Shown here piece by piece: positions 34,501 to 43,900 of a DNA stretch of 64,000 nt. This DNA is from a virus. A program made the position numbers and the translations under genes. Below the pieces are notes generated by a model, which did no database searches, was not told the origin of the DNA, and saw nothing but the letters and a program-made list of their open reading frames with translations. Location: positions 1 through 64,000 of the IMG/VR virus record IMGVR_UViG_3300029258_004282; one strand, written 5' to 3'. The number at the start of each line of letters is the position of its first letter. The first letter of the stretch is position 1.

Positions 34501-35079
34501 ACCGTTCCTCTTCTTAACGAGCTTATCAATATCCAAGGCTGCTGGTATGGCCTAGTTGAGCATCCCACTACGGGCGAACTATTAATGTTTGTTGTTTCTA
34601 GTTTAGGAAAGAATCTAGGGATTAGTAGCCAAACAACAACAGTAGTTGATAGCCAATCAGATTTCCAAAACCCAACATTTGATGGCCAAACAGACTTTAC
34701 CGTTTCTTTTGATTTCACCCCTGGAGGGCAATTACAAGTTTACAGAAATGGTGTCTTACAAATACTAGGAAAGTCATATATTGAATTAGGTGGAAGCATT
34801 ATTAGGTTTATTGATCCCGTGGGTGGTTTACTCACTACGGATGATTTGCTTTTCCTCCTTCCAAAAGGTAGCGTGACAATTAATGAAGGGTCTACAACCA
34901 TTATGGATTCTAATTATTCCCTTCCGGATTCTCTTGGAAATCTTCATATTGCATATGACGTTTATAGGTGTATTGGAAGACCTACTGTGAAACCAACAAA
35001 GAAATATGGTGACGGTTTCTCGGGCGGAACGGATTACGAAGTTCCTTCGGGTGGAATTGCGCAAAGGCAGAACTTCTAA
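31567..35079 (+). CDS. Large fibre/baseplate-peripheral protein A
   Basis: A 1,170-residue protein. Its N-terminus (RVLDAKDRNYWGVTFECG, then PVLDSELNF) shares the pattern D-x-x-x-x-Y-x-x-V-x-F-x-x-x-x-x-(V/I)-L-D-S-E-L-N with the next gene, a motif common at the start of phage tail proteins that anchor fibres or wedges. The centre is beta-rich. A Phe/Tyr strand unit with QVYRNGVLQILGKSYI occurs near residue 1057. No catalytic motif is seen. A good ribosome binding site (AAGGAGATG) precedes it. It is probably a fibre-connecting or short-fibre protein. The exact role is unknown. Confidence 0.6.
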   Translation: MSTPNETRFGPNITRVLDAKDRNYWGVTFECGTPVLDSELNFIWQTQNEAYAQYLRSKYPSGILDFREAGYEQIFVPTLDSTYTGLEPNELLLQNFVALVNGWTVPVKGSAVNGGQYPDTDWLAIELPPSPTSLSKVNFLFLEVWLANIAPNDDTNKPSQTTVWRYGNTQYSGTNLPDQIIDPQGNIETTRRIQLQYKIRIVETIDFNTYPNGLEDPSIRAQGPNSTDTSYGYLWAGDTSWKDPGLWVAGDGSDTAAETLGTADGYIYSIPLIAVSRRNSSAWDIATNPNGSSVSVSLYPNTISDRPDGLYYDEVSKRDLMDVRKQVANTDYHSILEENFNSLVYGKHQEQFSTDMTGIVYGNTLMEADGISGPSVTQPGIYHFASADNSRRFFSDKGKIENRTACLDMSDATAHGGITDDSACPSSGSGYLSSVTIQYNANVVTGPQVTINLNPLLSPEGSVIANAVPTLTWRESGLPVNLVTGLTGATDNWFGLGDTTSYAFLDATDPTFVASGTAGIIDILYSIDVARGGGFRYVPEAMYLIEKADESKYMGFVETNDSSRIVPKFERPNLQSLPVIGGYADSVVDYNYEDFTTTKTGYTRLYIGHFQGNGTASYNTKTDFPSGVFNADGNAVQLVPPVGQTALGFIKFEKLTPSGFITIPTESVERGVDGNFIITFTQVFSTADVVRYSLALENYHCIYEKVTKGATDFAKTALLTGTPDGTNQVIFTAPTNELIYDVFAFDPDGTGLNTDYISYQALAGGVYAGAPQTTTSPGSTYEISAITGFGTNAITVTYTTVIPPATVSSIDLVVNHSYTPTTSDKINFYYDHEPYQGNNQNINKAIIRSLGKSGVIHNLGTGGDEPSLRSNLLVNVSSRLPMPSDGDDSDLTSTVELTPFGGLPSTYYRFSEQNNDPSRGTGVLPYTGQRIFVQDIRDFITSPSTPLPEEPKRGIDFYFWVMADKNGTISEDNAMEVVTVPLLNELINIQGCWYGLVEHPTTGELLMFVVSSLGKNLGISSQTTTVVDSQSDFQNPTFDGQTDFTVSFDFTPGGQLQVYRNGVLQILGKSYIELGGSIIRFIDPVGGLLTTDDLLFLLPKGSVTINEGSTTIMDSNYSLPDSLGNLHIAYDVYRCIGRPTVKPTKKYGDGFSGGTDYEVPSGGIAQRQNF

Positions 35080-35103
35080 ATTTAGATGAGGATAAACTAA
35101 AAA

Positions 35104-38100
35104 ATGACTGTTTCACGCAATACATTTGATCCAGATAAGAACTATGATCGTGTAGTATTTAACGAAAAACGATCAATCTTAGATTCTGAGTTAAATGAAT
35201 TACAAGATATCCAAGCAGAAATGTCGAATCTCCTCTCTGAAGTTGGGGTTGGGGATGGGCCTTTTGGGGATAGCTATCAAGTTTTTTCTACTGGGGAGCC
35301 TAATGAGGTTGGAATTAGGTCTGGTATTTATTATAATTCAGGAAATTTTTTAAGGCTTCCTACCTATAGAGTCCTTTCTAATTTAACAACGCCTTTAGGT
35401 GGATCTAGAGTCGACCTAGTTTATATTTATTATAAGTTCGAGCCCGTTGATTCGACAGAGGATCCTAATATTATAGACCCAGACATTGGAACAGAAACAG
35501 CTACCCGCAGGCAGATCTATATTGAATTAAGAATTGCTGAAGGAACCTCTATCCCGACAGTAGATTTTGAAACCGAATTCATTGTCCCTATTGCAAGGCT
35601 AAATAGGCAAGCCTTGAACGAATCTATCTCCGCAGACCAAATTGAGGATTTGAGAATTTTCTCAGCCAGAAATTATGTTGGGGATGGTTTGGCTATTGCC
35701 ACTGTGGGAACAAACCAGGTCGTTTGGGATTCTGGGTGGGGCTACGTTGGAGATCATAAATTTACGATTCAAGCGGGATCTGCAACGCTTGCTTCTCCCA
35801 ATATTCCAAGAAAATGGTATGTAGATTCTTCTGGGAATTTAACATATAATGAACTTTGGCCCACAGATTTCCATGTTAAGGTCGCAGAGACTTATATCGA
35901 CCCGACTACAGGCTTGTGGACAGTAGATGATAAGAGAAGATTTGTTCCAATTGCGGGTCTTCCTATAGAATTTCCAATAACAAACTTGGATGTTAACCCC
36001 TTAGGAACAACTGTTACTATAAATCAAGGTTTAGTTTATGTTGATGGGACTGATATCTTAAGATTTCCAACAACTATAATAGATTTAGGGTTTGGGGGCA
36101 ATCACCAATTAAATGCCATCACAAATGCTGGGTATTACCAAAAAGTCCTGATCTCTTTAATGAAGGATGATACAGGAACAACCCCAGCTGCTGATTTAAT
36201 TACCGTAACCCAAGGTATAGAAATTGCAACTCGCCCAGATGCTTCCACAGCGAACCCAGAGGCCCCGGACGACGAGTTGCCCATTGCAATTTTAATAGTT
36301 CAGGATGATGGAAGAAGTATCCCCGGGTCGGTAAAAGCAATAACAAAAGATGATGTTGAAGATATCAGACCTTTCCTAAACATGGGCGCAAGTCCTGAAA
36401 TTGTAGATGCCCGAGGAAATAGGGATTCCTTGGGGGATAGGCTTGACGAGTCTTTAACCCCCTATGGGCATATTAAAGAAAATGCCGTAACAATCGACGG
36501 AATTAGGGATTTAAGGGTTGAGCCAACAACGGGACAGGACTCTTCTTACCCAAACCCAAGCCTAAGGTTATATGCCCAACCGGGGACATACAACTTTGGG
36601 GAATTTGCTGGATTTTGGCAAGGTGGAGTTACGAACGAATTTGCCGTCCCGGCGACAGGAAAGCATCGGGTAGACCTAATCTCCCTTGGCGAGAGTGGTA
36701 TCTTAGAATATTCTTCTGGAATTGAAGTTTCCCATTCTGCTCAGCCAGTTACCCCTTCCCATATCGGGAAGTTTCCCTTAGCAGAAATTTATTTGCGGGA
36801 CACAATGACCGCATTAACGGAAACGGATGCTTCAGTTGAGTCTGTTCAAATTGTTAGTAGTTTATCTTATGTGAATTTGCAAGGATCTGTGATTTCTACA
36901 GATGACCAATTTAATGGTTATAAACTATTCATTGTTACCGGCGTCTTAAACGGAAAAACATATACTATTACGGATACTGACGCAGCAAATAACAGATTAA
37001 TTATTTCTGGAAATCTTGGATTATTATCTTCAGACGATGAAGTTAGAATAACCCCGATTACTAGAGTTCGTCCTATAAATAATTTAATGACTGCCCAAGT
37101 TGTTTCTCCCGAAAGGTATGTCTGGACGATTGCTAGTGGCGGGGATATAAACAATGTTGGTTTTGTTTCTGGGGGAATAACGCAAGGACTCCCTGGAATT
37201 CCCCTTAATCAAGTTTCTGGAAAAACAGCTACATTACCTTTTGAATATTTAACAGGTGGATACGAGTTACTAGTTTATAGAAACGGCGTTAAATTATTAA
37301 ATAATGTTAATTATGAAGAGTTTGTTCCAGCGGGGGAAACAGTTGGGATTTATCGTTCTAACAAAGTAACTTTCCTTTGGGGCTCTACAACAACCTATTT
37401 CCCAGAGGGGGATAATATTGAGTTTCAGGTTGTCGCTGGCGCACAAAGCTTATATGCTCCTGGAATTAACCCACCGCAACGGGATGTTCAAATTTCAGCG
37501 CCCGCACAAGTAACATTTACATTACCTTTTAGTTATATCGTGGGACAAGCTGGGAACGATTACGAACAACAATTATTAGTTTTCGTAAACGGAGCAAAGT
37601 ATACAAGAAAAGATCCACCTGGAGGAGACCCACAAACTCAAACTCTTACAGTCTATTACGAAGAGGCGGGCCCAACACAAGTAACTTTCAGTCCAGCCTT
37701 AAGCTCGGGCGACATTGTTGAGTTCGTAATACCGGCAGGGTCTTTAACGAGCGAGCTTGAGTCATCTTCTAATTGGACGAATAATGGAGCAACCCTACAG
37801 CCTAAGGAAAATCAAGGAATAAAACTATTTAACACTAATGTTGGTGTTCCGGACATTGAGGGGTCAAATAATAATTGGAATATTGACCGGGTAGGAAATG
37901 CAACCGTTACAACAATTAATGGGAAAGACCCAGATGGTATTTTGGATCCTACAGCTCGAGCCACATTAGAAGGTGGCCCTGCAAGTATTGCTGATTCCTA
38001 TCATACGCATGACGGCTTAATCTCTGATAATGTTAATTTCCAGTCTCCGCCACAGTTTGATAGTGGTTGGATCCCAACCTCAACTGGAAATACAGAATTT

Positions 38101-39879
38101 GTTTTTGCAGCCCTAGACCCCGCAAATGAGCTAGGGCTAGATCCCCAACAATGGATAATTGTTATAGAGGGAGCAAATGATAGCGCGGGAACAACAGTAA
38201 CAAATAAACAAATTGGTTTAGAACAAGTGGGCGCAAGTGTTTATGGCTATGCTTACCATACTGTGACTGCGTCAAGCCTTTACGTTGCCCGTGGAGCAAA
38301 TGATACAGATAATCCTTATATAAGAGTTCGGGTATGGGACTATTCCCGTGGGCCCGTAAGCACGGCTTCTCGGGAATCGTTAGTCCTTGGATACGATAGT
38401 GGTTGGGTCCCAATAAACCCAAGCGCAATACTTACTTTATCACACAATCTTGGGTCTACTATTACAACTAAGGGTGTTGTTGTGTTAGAGGGGTCGTCCT
38501 CCGCTACCGGATCTGACCCACATAATAATGCTTTAGGATTAAACGAAAGAAGTAATGGAGTTACCTGGGGTTCGCGGTGGTTTGGTTTAACCTCCTCTGA
38601 AATTTCAGTTGAGCGTGCTAGTGGGGATAATACCGCACCAGTAAATACTAGATGGAATTATTTTAGGGTTAGGCTATATACATATGAAACGTTATCCCTA
38701 TCTCCTGCGGGCGGCCAATTGGGAATGGGAAAACCTAATTTTGATAGTGGTTGGTTTAACAAGACCAATGGATCAATTAATTTTTCAACCTTAGATCCTG
38801 ACCATACCTTGGGATCAATTCCTGATAATTATATAGTTGACGTCCAATTAAGGGACACCTTAAGTACTTTTGGAACACACAATAGAGGAATTGGGGGAAA
38901 TACCCCACAAGCGGGGATTGAATATTTCGCACATTATACTAATTTAACATCCTCTGCATTAACCCTAGTTTCAAAGCCGGACGACGGGACGACTCTTTAC
39001 GACCAAGTTAGAATTCGAATTTGGGACACGTCTAAAGGAGTTGCAACCCCGGATGCTACGGAAGCCTTAACGCTAAAATATGATTCAGGTTATACGTCGA
39101 TTAGCAACGGACAAACTTTAACGCTAGCTCACAATATTGGGGAAGACCCTGATTCTTATATAATTGATTTAACCTATAAGGATTCAACCGGAAGCGTTAA
39201 TAACCAATACTACGGAACTGAGTCGGATCGCCCCAGTGGAAGCTTGGAGAAAAAGGGAATTTATTGGCACCAAAGTACCAGGAATTCTCTTCAACTAACA
39301 AGGGAAATTTTTGATACTGCTGCGTCCCAATGTAGAGTTAGAATTTTTAGGATGGAGCCAATCGCAGCAATTTACCCAACTGCGAGGTATGGAACGTCTT
39401 ATTTGGATTTAACTTTCGACCCTTCTAGTAGTTATTCACAGCCTTCGGGGTCCTTTATTTCCGGAATCAGTGGCTGGGTTTTAAATGCTGGGACAGAATT
39501 AACATTTAACTTTAGGGTTCCGGGGGATATTAGTTTAGATAATAGCATAAATCTAGAATTTTATTGGAATTCGGTGCTTCCTAACGTGGGAACTTGCCTT
39601 ATTAATTTAGCTTATAAGGTTTTAGATCCAGGAGATAATATTTTTACTGGAGGAAATTCGGGAATTGATTCTATTATAATTAACCCAACCACAGATTCAT
39701 ATGGAAGCGATGCTTTTAATTTAAGCACTGCCTTAGAAATTCCTGCGGCAGCATTAACATCCTCCGAAAATCTTATAACAGGAAGAATTCAGCGGGTTGT
39801 GCAGTCCCCAGGACCTGATTTTGTTTCTGGAGCATTCTTCTTTAGCTCCCCATCATTCAAGTATGTGAAGTTCGAGTAG
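35104..39879 (+). CDS. Large fibre protein B with four DSGW repeats
   Basis: A 1,591-residue protein. The N-terminus (FDPDKNYDRVVFNEKR, then SILDSELNELQ) is related to the preceding protein. Residues about 690-880 contain two strand-rich units with LLVYRNGVKLL and LLVFVNGAKYTR, typical of fibre shaft modules. An ADSYHTH motif (963-969) is of the type that binds iron in trimeric fibres. Four tandem units starting FDSGW/YDSGW/FDSGW/YDSGY at residues 985, 1097, 1213 and 1326 follow, each about 113 residues. Residues about 1,430-1,591 form a final beta domain. Such DSGW units suggest carbohydrate or receptor contact. This is inference. A long side fibre is the likeliest role. Confidence 0.65.
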   Translation: MTVSRNTFDPDKNYDRVVFNEKRSILDSELNELQDIQAEMSNLLSEVGVGDGPFGDSYQVFSTGEPNEVGIRSGIYYNSGNFLRLPTYRVLSNLTTPLGGSRVDLVYIYYKFEPVDSTEDPNIIDPDIGTETATRRQIYIELRIAEGTSIPTVDFETEFIVPIARLNRQALNESISADQIEDLRIFSARNYVGDGLAIATVGTNQVVWDSGWGYVGDHKFTIQAGSATLASPNIPRKWYVDSSGNLTYNELWPTDFHVKVAETYIDPTTGLWTVDDKRRFVPIAGLPIEFPITNLDVNPLGTTVTINQGLVYVDGTDILRFPTTIIDLGFGGNHQLNAITNAGYYQKVLISLMKDDTGTTPAADLITVTQGIEIATRPDASTANPEAPDDELPIAILIVQDDGRSIPGSVKAITKDDVEDIRPFLNMGASPEIVDARGNRDSLGDRLDESLTPYGHIKENAVTIDGIRDLRVEPTTGQDSSYPNPSLRLYAQPGTYNFGEFAGFWQGGVTNEFAVPATGKHRVDLISLGESGILEYSSGIEVSHSAQPVTPSHIGKFPLAEIYLRDTMTALTETDASVESVQIVSSLSYVNLQGSVISTDDQFNGYKLFIVTGVLNGKTYTITDTDAANNRLIISGNLGLLSSDDEVRITPITRVRPINNLMTAQVVSPERYVWTIASGGDINNVGFVSGGITQGLPGIPLNQVSGKTATLPFEYLTGGYELLVYRNGVKLLNNVNYEEFVPAGETVGIYRSNKVTFLWGSTTTYFPEGDNIEFQVVAGAQSLYAPGINPPQRDVQISAPAQVTFTLPFSYIVGQAGNDYEQQLLVFVNGAKYTRKDPPGGDPQTQTLTVYYEEAGPTQVTFSPALSSGDIVEFVIPAGSLTSELESSSNWTNNGATLQPKENQGIKLFNTNVGVPDIEGSNNNWNIDRVGNATVTTINGKDPDGILDPTARATLEGGPASIADSYHTHDGLISDNVNFQSPPQFDSGWIPTSTGNTEFVFAALDPANELGLDPQQWIIVIEGANDSAGTTVTNKQIGLEQVGASVYGYAYHTVTASSLYVARGANDTDNPYIRVRVWDYSRGPVSTASRESLVLGYDSGWVPINPSAILTLSHNLGSTITTKGVVVLEGSSSATGSDPHNNALGLNERSNGVTWGSRWFGLTSSEISVERASGDNTAPVNTRWNYFRVRLYTYETLSLSPAGGQLGMGKPNFDSGWFNKTNGSINFSTLDPDHTLGSIPDNYIVDVQLRDTLSTFGTHNRGIGGNTPQAGIEYFAHYTNLTSSALTLVSKPDDGTTLYDQVRIRIWDTSKGVATPDATEALTLKYDSGYTSISNGQTLTLAHNIGEDPDSYIIDLTYKDSTGSVNNQYYGTESDRPSGSLEKKGIYWHQSTRNSLQLTREIFDTAASQCRVRIFRMEPIAAIYPTARYGTSYLDLTFDPSSSYSQPSGSFISGISGWVLNAGTELTFNFRVPGDISLDNSINLEFYWNSVLPNVGTCLINLAYKVLDPGDNIFTGGNSGIDSIIINPTTDSYGSDAFNLSTALEIPAAALTSSENLITGRIQRVVQSPGPDFVSGAFFFSSPSFKYVKFE
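38056..39360 (+). repeat. Four DSGW-type protein repeats in a fibre gene
   Basis: The units start at 38056, 38392, 38740 and 39079, giving spacings of 112, 116 and 113 residues. Each begins (F/Y)DSG(W/Y), has a Thr/Ser-rich strand with an LG or LD...LG turn, a central xIVxxx strand, and ends with an (I/V)RxRxW or RVRIF-type strand. They are conserved at the protein level only. Fibre modules of this kind often contact receptors. Confidence 0.75.
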
Positions 39880-39895
39880 GAAACGAATAAACTAT

Positions 39896-39905
39896 TAATA
39901 ATTCA
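39896..39905 (+). promoter_or_regulatory. TAATAATTCA intergenic element (copy 3)
   Basis: The third copy of the 10-mer lies in the 64-base gap before the ATG at 39944, 38 bases upstream of it. It follows a 17-base tract after the stop of the preceding gene. The same sequence precedes 19890 and 30362. Function is unknown; a promoter or processing signal is possible. Confidence 0.3.
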
Positions 39906-39943
39906 GTGAAATTAAATTGATTTAGATGAAAAAGTAAATAAAT

Positions 39944-40990
39944 ATGGCTGGACAAAACCCAATTCAAGAAAATCAAATAGCAGAATACGCCCTCCCAAAA
40001 ACAGGTGGTATCGTTTCGGATACTGGGGCAACTTCCCCAGGGACCGGCGGTTTAGTTAGAATTAGCCGTATTCACCCCGGCGGCCCTGCGCTGGAAGTTA
40101 ATAACATAAATACTGGCGACCTCCAAATTACGGCGGCGGGTGGGGCGTTTCAAGTCGATAGCCAAGGAAGAGTTAACGGACAGACCATAAGCGCCGCAAC
40201 GATGCTAAATCAGGCGCAAAAAACTGCTTTAACGGGAGGCCCAAACGTTAAAGCGGATGACTATCATTCACACTCTATTCCTTCTTTTTTCCATTATCAT
40301 GGGACAATATCAGATGGAATGCAATTACAAGTTCCGTCGGGGTTTACTTCTAATGATATGCACTATATCGTTTCCCCAAGCCATTATTTGCTGGGAAATG
40401 TGGAAGCTAACCAACCATTTGAGCTAACTTGTAATATTGATGAAAATAGAATCGTAACTTTTGAAGTTGTGAATGGGACAAGGATTGCAACAAATAGGAT
40501 TGCTAATTATTATGTCACTGCCTATAAAGAGGGAACTGGATCTACTAATTCTTCCGGATCTACTCCCCCTTACCCAACCTTAAAGGCGGTAATGGGGTAT
40601 TGGGATGGGTTGGCAACAGAGGTTGATTTTAGCACTGGGATTATAACGATTGATACCACAGATTTAACGGCAATAGACCCAACATTCGTTGGATACTCGG
40701 ATGTTCTAGGGTATCCAACTGGATTTTCTGGATTTAATAATCCTCCACTAGTTATTTGGTCCGTCTTAAACGAAAACTTAATGCGACATTATGTTGGGGT
40801 GGGTGGTTATTCTGATCATTCGTTTATTGCTAGTGACGCAAACTTTGGAGGCGAGAAGAAATCCCCAATTGTTTCTTGGAATCAAATGAAGTATACCAAT
40901 ATTGGAGTTAAAACAACGAATACGAATTTGGGCTCAAGTGGGTTATTCCTCGGCCGCACAGGATTTTTAGCTATTGGTATAAACGACTAG
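39944..40990 (+). CDS. Tail fibre-like protein with HxH motif
   Basis: A 348-residue protein. The N-terminus is Gly/Thr/Pro-rich with repeating PG and GG turns, and a strand-rich section (LEVNNINTGDLQITAAGG) follows. An ADDYHSHSI motif (about 104-112), then FFHYHGTISDG, matches the AD-x-x-HxH class that binds iron in phage fibres. Residues 115-340 are mainly beta. The last strand runs into FLGRTGFLAIGIND. It is likely a trimeric short fibre or receptor-contact protein, or a partner of the adjoining fibre proteins. No glycan-hydrolysing motif is seen. The gene begins after a gap with a conserved 10-mer and ends ten bases before the next gene. Confidence 0.55.
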   Translation: MAGQNPIQENQIAEYALPKTGGIVSDTGATSPGTGGLVRISRIHPGGPALEVNNINTGDLQITAAGGAFQVDSQGRVNGQTISAATMLNQAQKTALTGGPNVKADDYHSHSIPSFFHYHGTISDGMQLQVPSGFTSNDMHYIVSPSHYLLGNVEANQPFELTCNIDENRIVTFEVVNGTRIATNRIANYYVTAYKEGTGSTNSSGSTPPYPTLKAVMGYWDGLATEVDFSTGIITIDTTDLTAIDPTFVGYSDVLGYPTGFSGFNNPPLVIWSVLNENLMRHYVGVGGYSDHSFIASDANFGGEKKSPIVSWNQMKYTNIGVKTTNTNLGSSGLFLGRTGFLAIGIND

Positions 40991-40999
40991 GAGAAGTAA

Positions 41000-43900
41000 A
41001 TGCCTGGATGTGACCCAATTCCATCTGGAAGCCATCAAAACTACCCTCCCGATGCTCATCCTCGGAAAAGAGCTAGCGGAGCTATAAAAGCGGATCAAAT
41101 CAACAACGATTTTGTTTATAACACTTTCGATGTCATGGATGATTGCGCCCCAGAAATTCATCCAACATTAGAGTTAAAAAAGACTCTCACTAATGATCCT
41201 ACTTTACACCAAGGCGGCCCCCTTTTACAACTTACTTACGGGATTTCTCCAACTCTTGGGGATCAAATAGACCTTAAAGGTGGGTATGCGACTGCTTCTG
41301 GTTATAGGCTAGAGATTTACACTGATAATGGTAAAATTTTACATAAAAATTACGATTCAGTTCAGACGATAAACCACGCAAAGGTTTTTTACGATACAGT
41401 ATTAACGGAGACCGAGAGAAGAACCCTTTCTGCTCGTAGTGGCCCTGTTTATAATATGATAAACGGGACAATTTTGACAAATTATTCGGAACTTCCTCAA
41501 CGGGCAGACTCCCTCCACGTTCATAGCTGGGACAGTCTTTTAGACAAACCATCCAACGTTGAGTCCCCTGCACAATGGACAGTTCAGTTCTACAGCGAAA
41601 ATATTGTAGGAAGAAGATCGGGTCCTTTAAATTTGGCTCCGTCTGCCCTAACAAAACCAATCTATGCTTCTGGAGGCGTTGCAAGAAGATTTTCTATTCC
41701 AACTGTTGGTGGGTCTATTTTTATTAATTCCTTATATACGGGATCCCATCGATATGACGCAGTTTTCTCGACTCGTTTTAGAGTCTTATCTTCGGGTGTA
41801 GCTTCAATACAAGATTTGGTAGCAGTTACTCAGCTTAATAGTTGGGTTGAAGTATATTTAGACGGCGCACAAGTTGCTGGGCCATCCTTGGAACACCTTA
41901 AAGCTAATTTAACTTTTACTGTTACTAACCCCGGAGATGATACAGATACACATCTTCTTCAGATTGTTGTTTATGGGCTCGAGCCAGGAAATAATAATGG
42001 AAGTATTATTACGAACTTGTTCCATAACGATGAAGTTACTTTCAGCGACTACCAGCTTGAAGCTACTCCTGGAACGATAACTAATTTACTAATTCCCCCA
42101 AGCTTTAGAGAAGATTTTTGTGCCTACCCTCCGGGGAATAGATTCTTATACACTAGTCCTATTGATGGAGAGGTACTTGGGTTACTACCATATCATAGGA
42201 ATGACGTAAACTGCTGTTGCTGTATTACTTGCGCAGATGTTTTAAGACCCTACCCACAAGTGGACTATCCATATACTTATACCCCTATATTTAGTGGGAA
42301 GCCCTATCCAGAGAACGATTTTGATGGGGACGATGAACCCCCAATTATTCCTGGTCCAGTCCCTGGAAGGGGAATTCCTGGCAATCCTGGTGGGCCCGTT
42401 CCTGGTGGGGGTACTGGAGGTGGGGGTGCTGGAGGCGGTGCTGCTGATGGAGGCGCGGGGGACGATGGGTTTAGGCTAGCACGCCCAGCTTTCAGATCGG
42501 GGCAAATTGATAATGAAACTTTTAGAGATCTTATTCAGGGAATAACCGTTTCTAACAACCCTAATATTATTGGTAATCTCGATACCGTTCCTCTAAATGG
42601 GACTTCTACTGGCAACGTAGACCCTACTATTATGTATCCAGTGTCGGCTGTCCCCACAGCAGCAGACCCAGGGGAATATATTGATCCAGAAGGATTCGAT
42701 CCTAATATTATTGAAGGGGCAAGCCCTGAAACAAACTTTACCCCAACGTATCCACATTTCCAAGGAGCTAGTTCTAGTCGAGAAAATTCTAATTTGCCAG
42801 ATGGAACTTTAGGTCGCCGTATCCCTCCTTATGATATTGTTGACACCTACGGTGCCCCTGTTGACTGGATTCCGTCTCCAACAGAACAAGTGGATGAGAT
42901 TTTGCGCGGGCTGGAAGATGAAGGAATTATGGTTAATTATCCATGGTATCCCTTTAAGGTGGAATCTGGACCATCAATGCCTTTCGAAGTTGAACAAAGA
43001 ACTGGTAATATAGTTGCGCCACACGCTGAATACAGGATTCCGGGATTAAATATTACGCCTTCCGGCAGCATTGAGACTTTTCCACCCCCAATGCCGAGTT
43101 CCTTTAACAAATTAGGGATTTTAGTTAATAAAGATAACTATACTGGGGTTACTTTGACCCTCCCAGCGCCAGTCCCAGAAGACGAAACTAATATTTCTCA
43201 GTACGATTTAATTTATCATGACATTCAAAATGCAACAGATACAATAGATGCTGCTGTTGTCCCTTCTGGGGAAGACGAGTTGCTTACAAAGATTTTTGGG
43301 AAGCGTGGGGAAAAGGTTGTTAAGTTTGATGCAAATATTCCTCCGGCAATTGCTGCCATCTTGGCAGGCACTGCAGTGGATCTATACTTGCAAATAACAT
43401 TTACGGATTCATCTGTTTATGCAGGAGGCCGCGTTAGATTCCCAATAGCCTCGTTATTACCTGTACCCGGGTCCGCAACTAGAATAAGGTATGATATAGG
43501 GTACAGGACTTCAAATCTACTATCCGAAAGATATACTGATATCTATACGGCTATTCTTTTTGATCGGCCGCAGCCAACGGGAGGGGTTCTTTCAATTGGG
43601 CGGAATCCTTATCGAAACTATGATAATATTAGCAATAGTAGGACTCCAATTGACCCAGATTTATTTAGAAATGATATTATGTGGGATCCAGGATATGTTG
43701 AAGTTCCTAGCCCTGCCGAAACAAACTTCTCTGATATTAACTCTAGGCCACCGCTAGGAACTCCAAATAGAGATTCTACTGAAGCCGTTGTTGGTTTGGG
43801 TTTACCCGAGCCGCCAGCAGCAAGAAATATAGGAAGAGTAGCCGGTGGAAGATTACCAATAGAAGCCGATTCGGGTGGAAACCCTCCTCAAAGCGCGACA

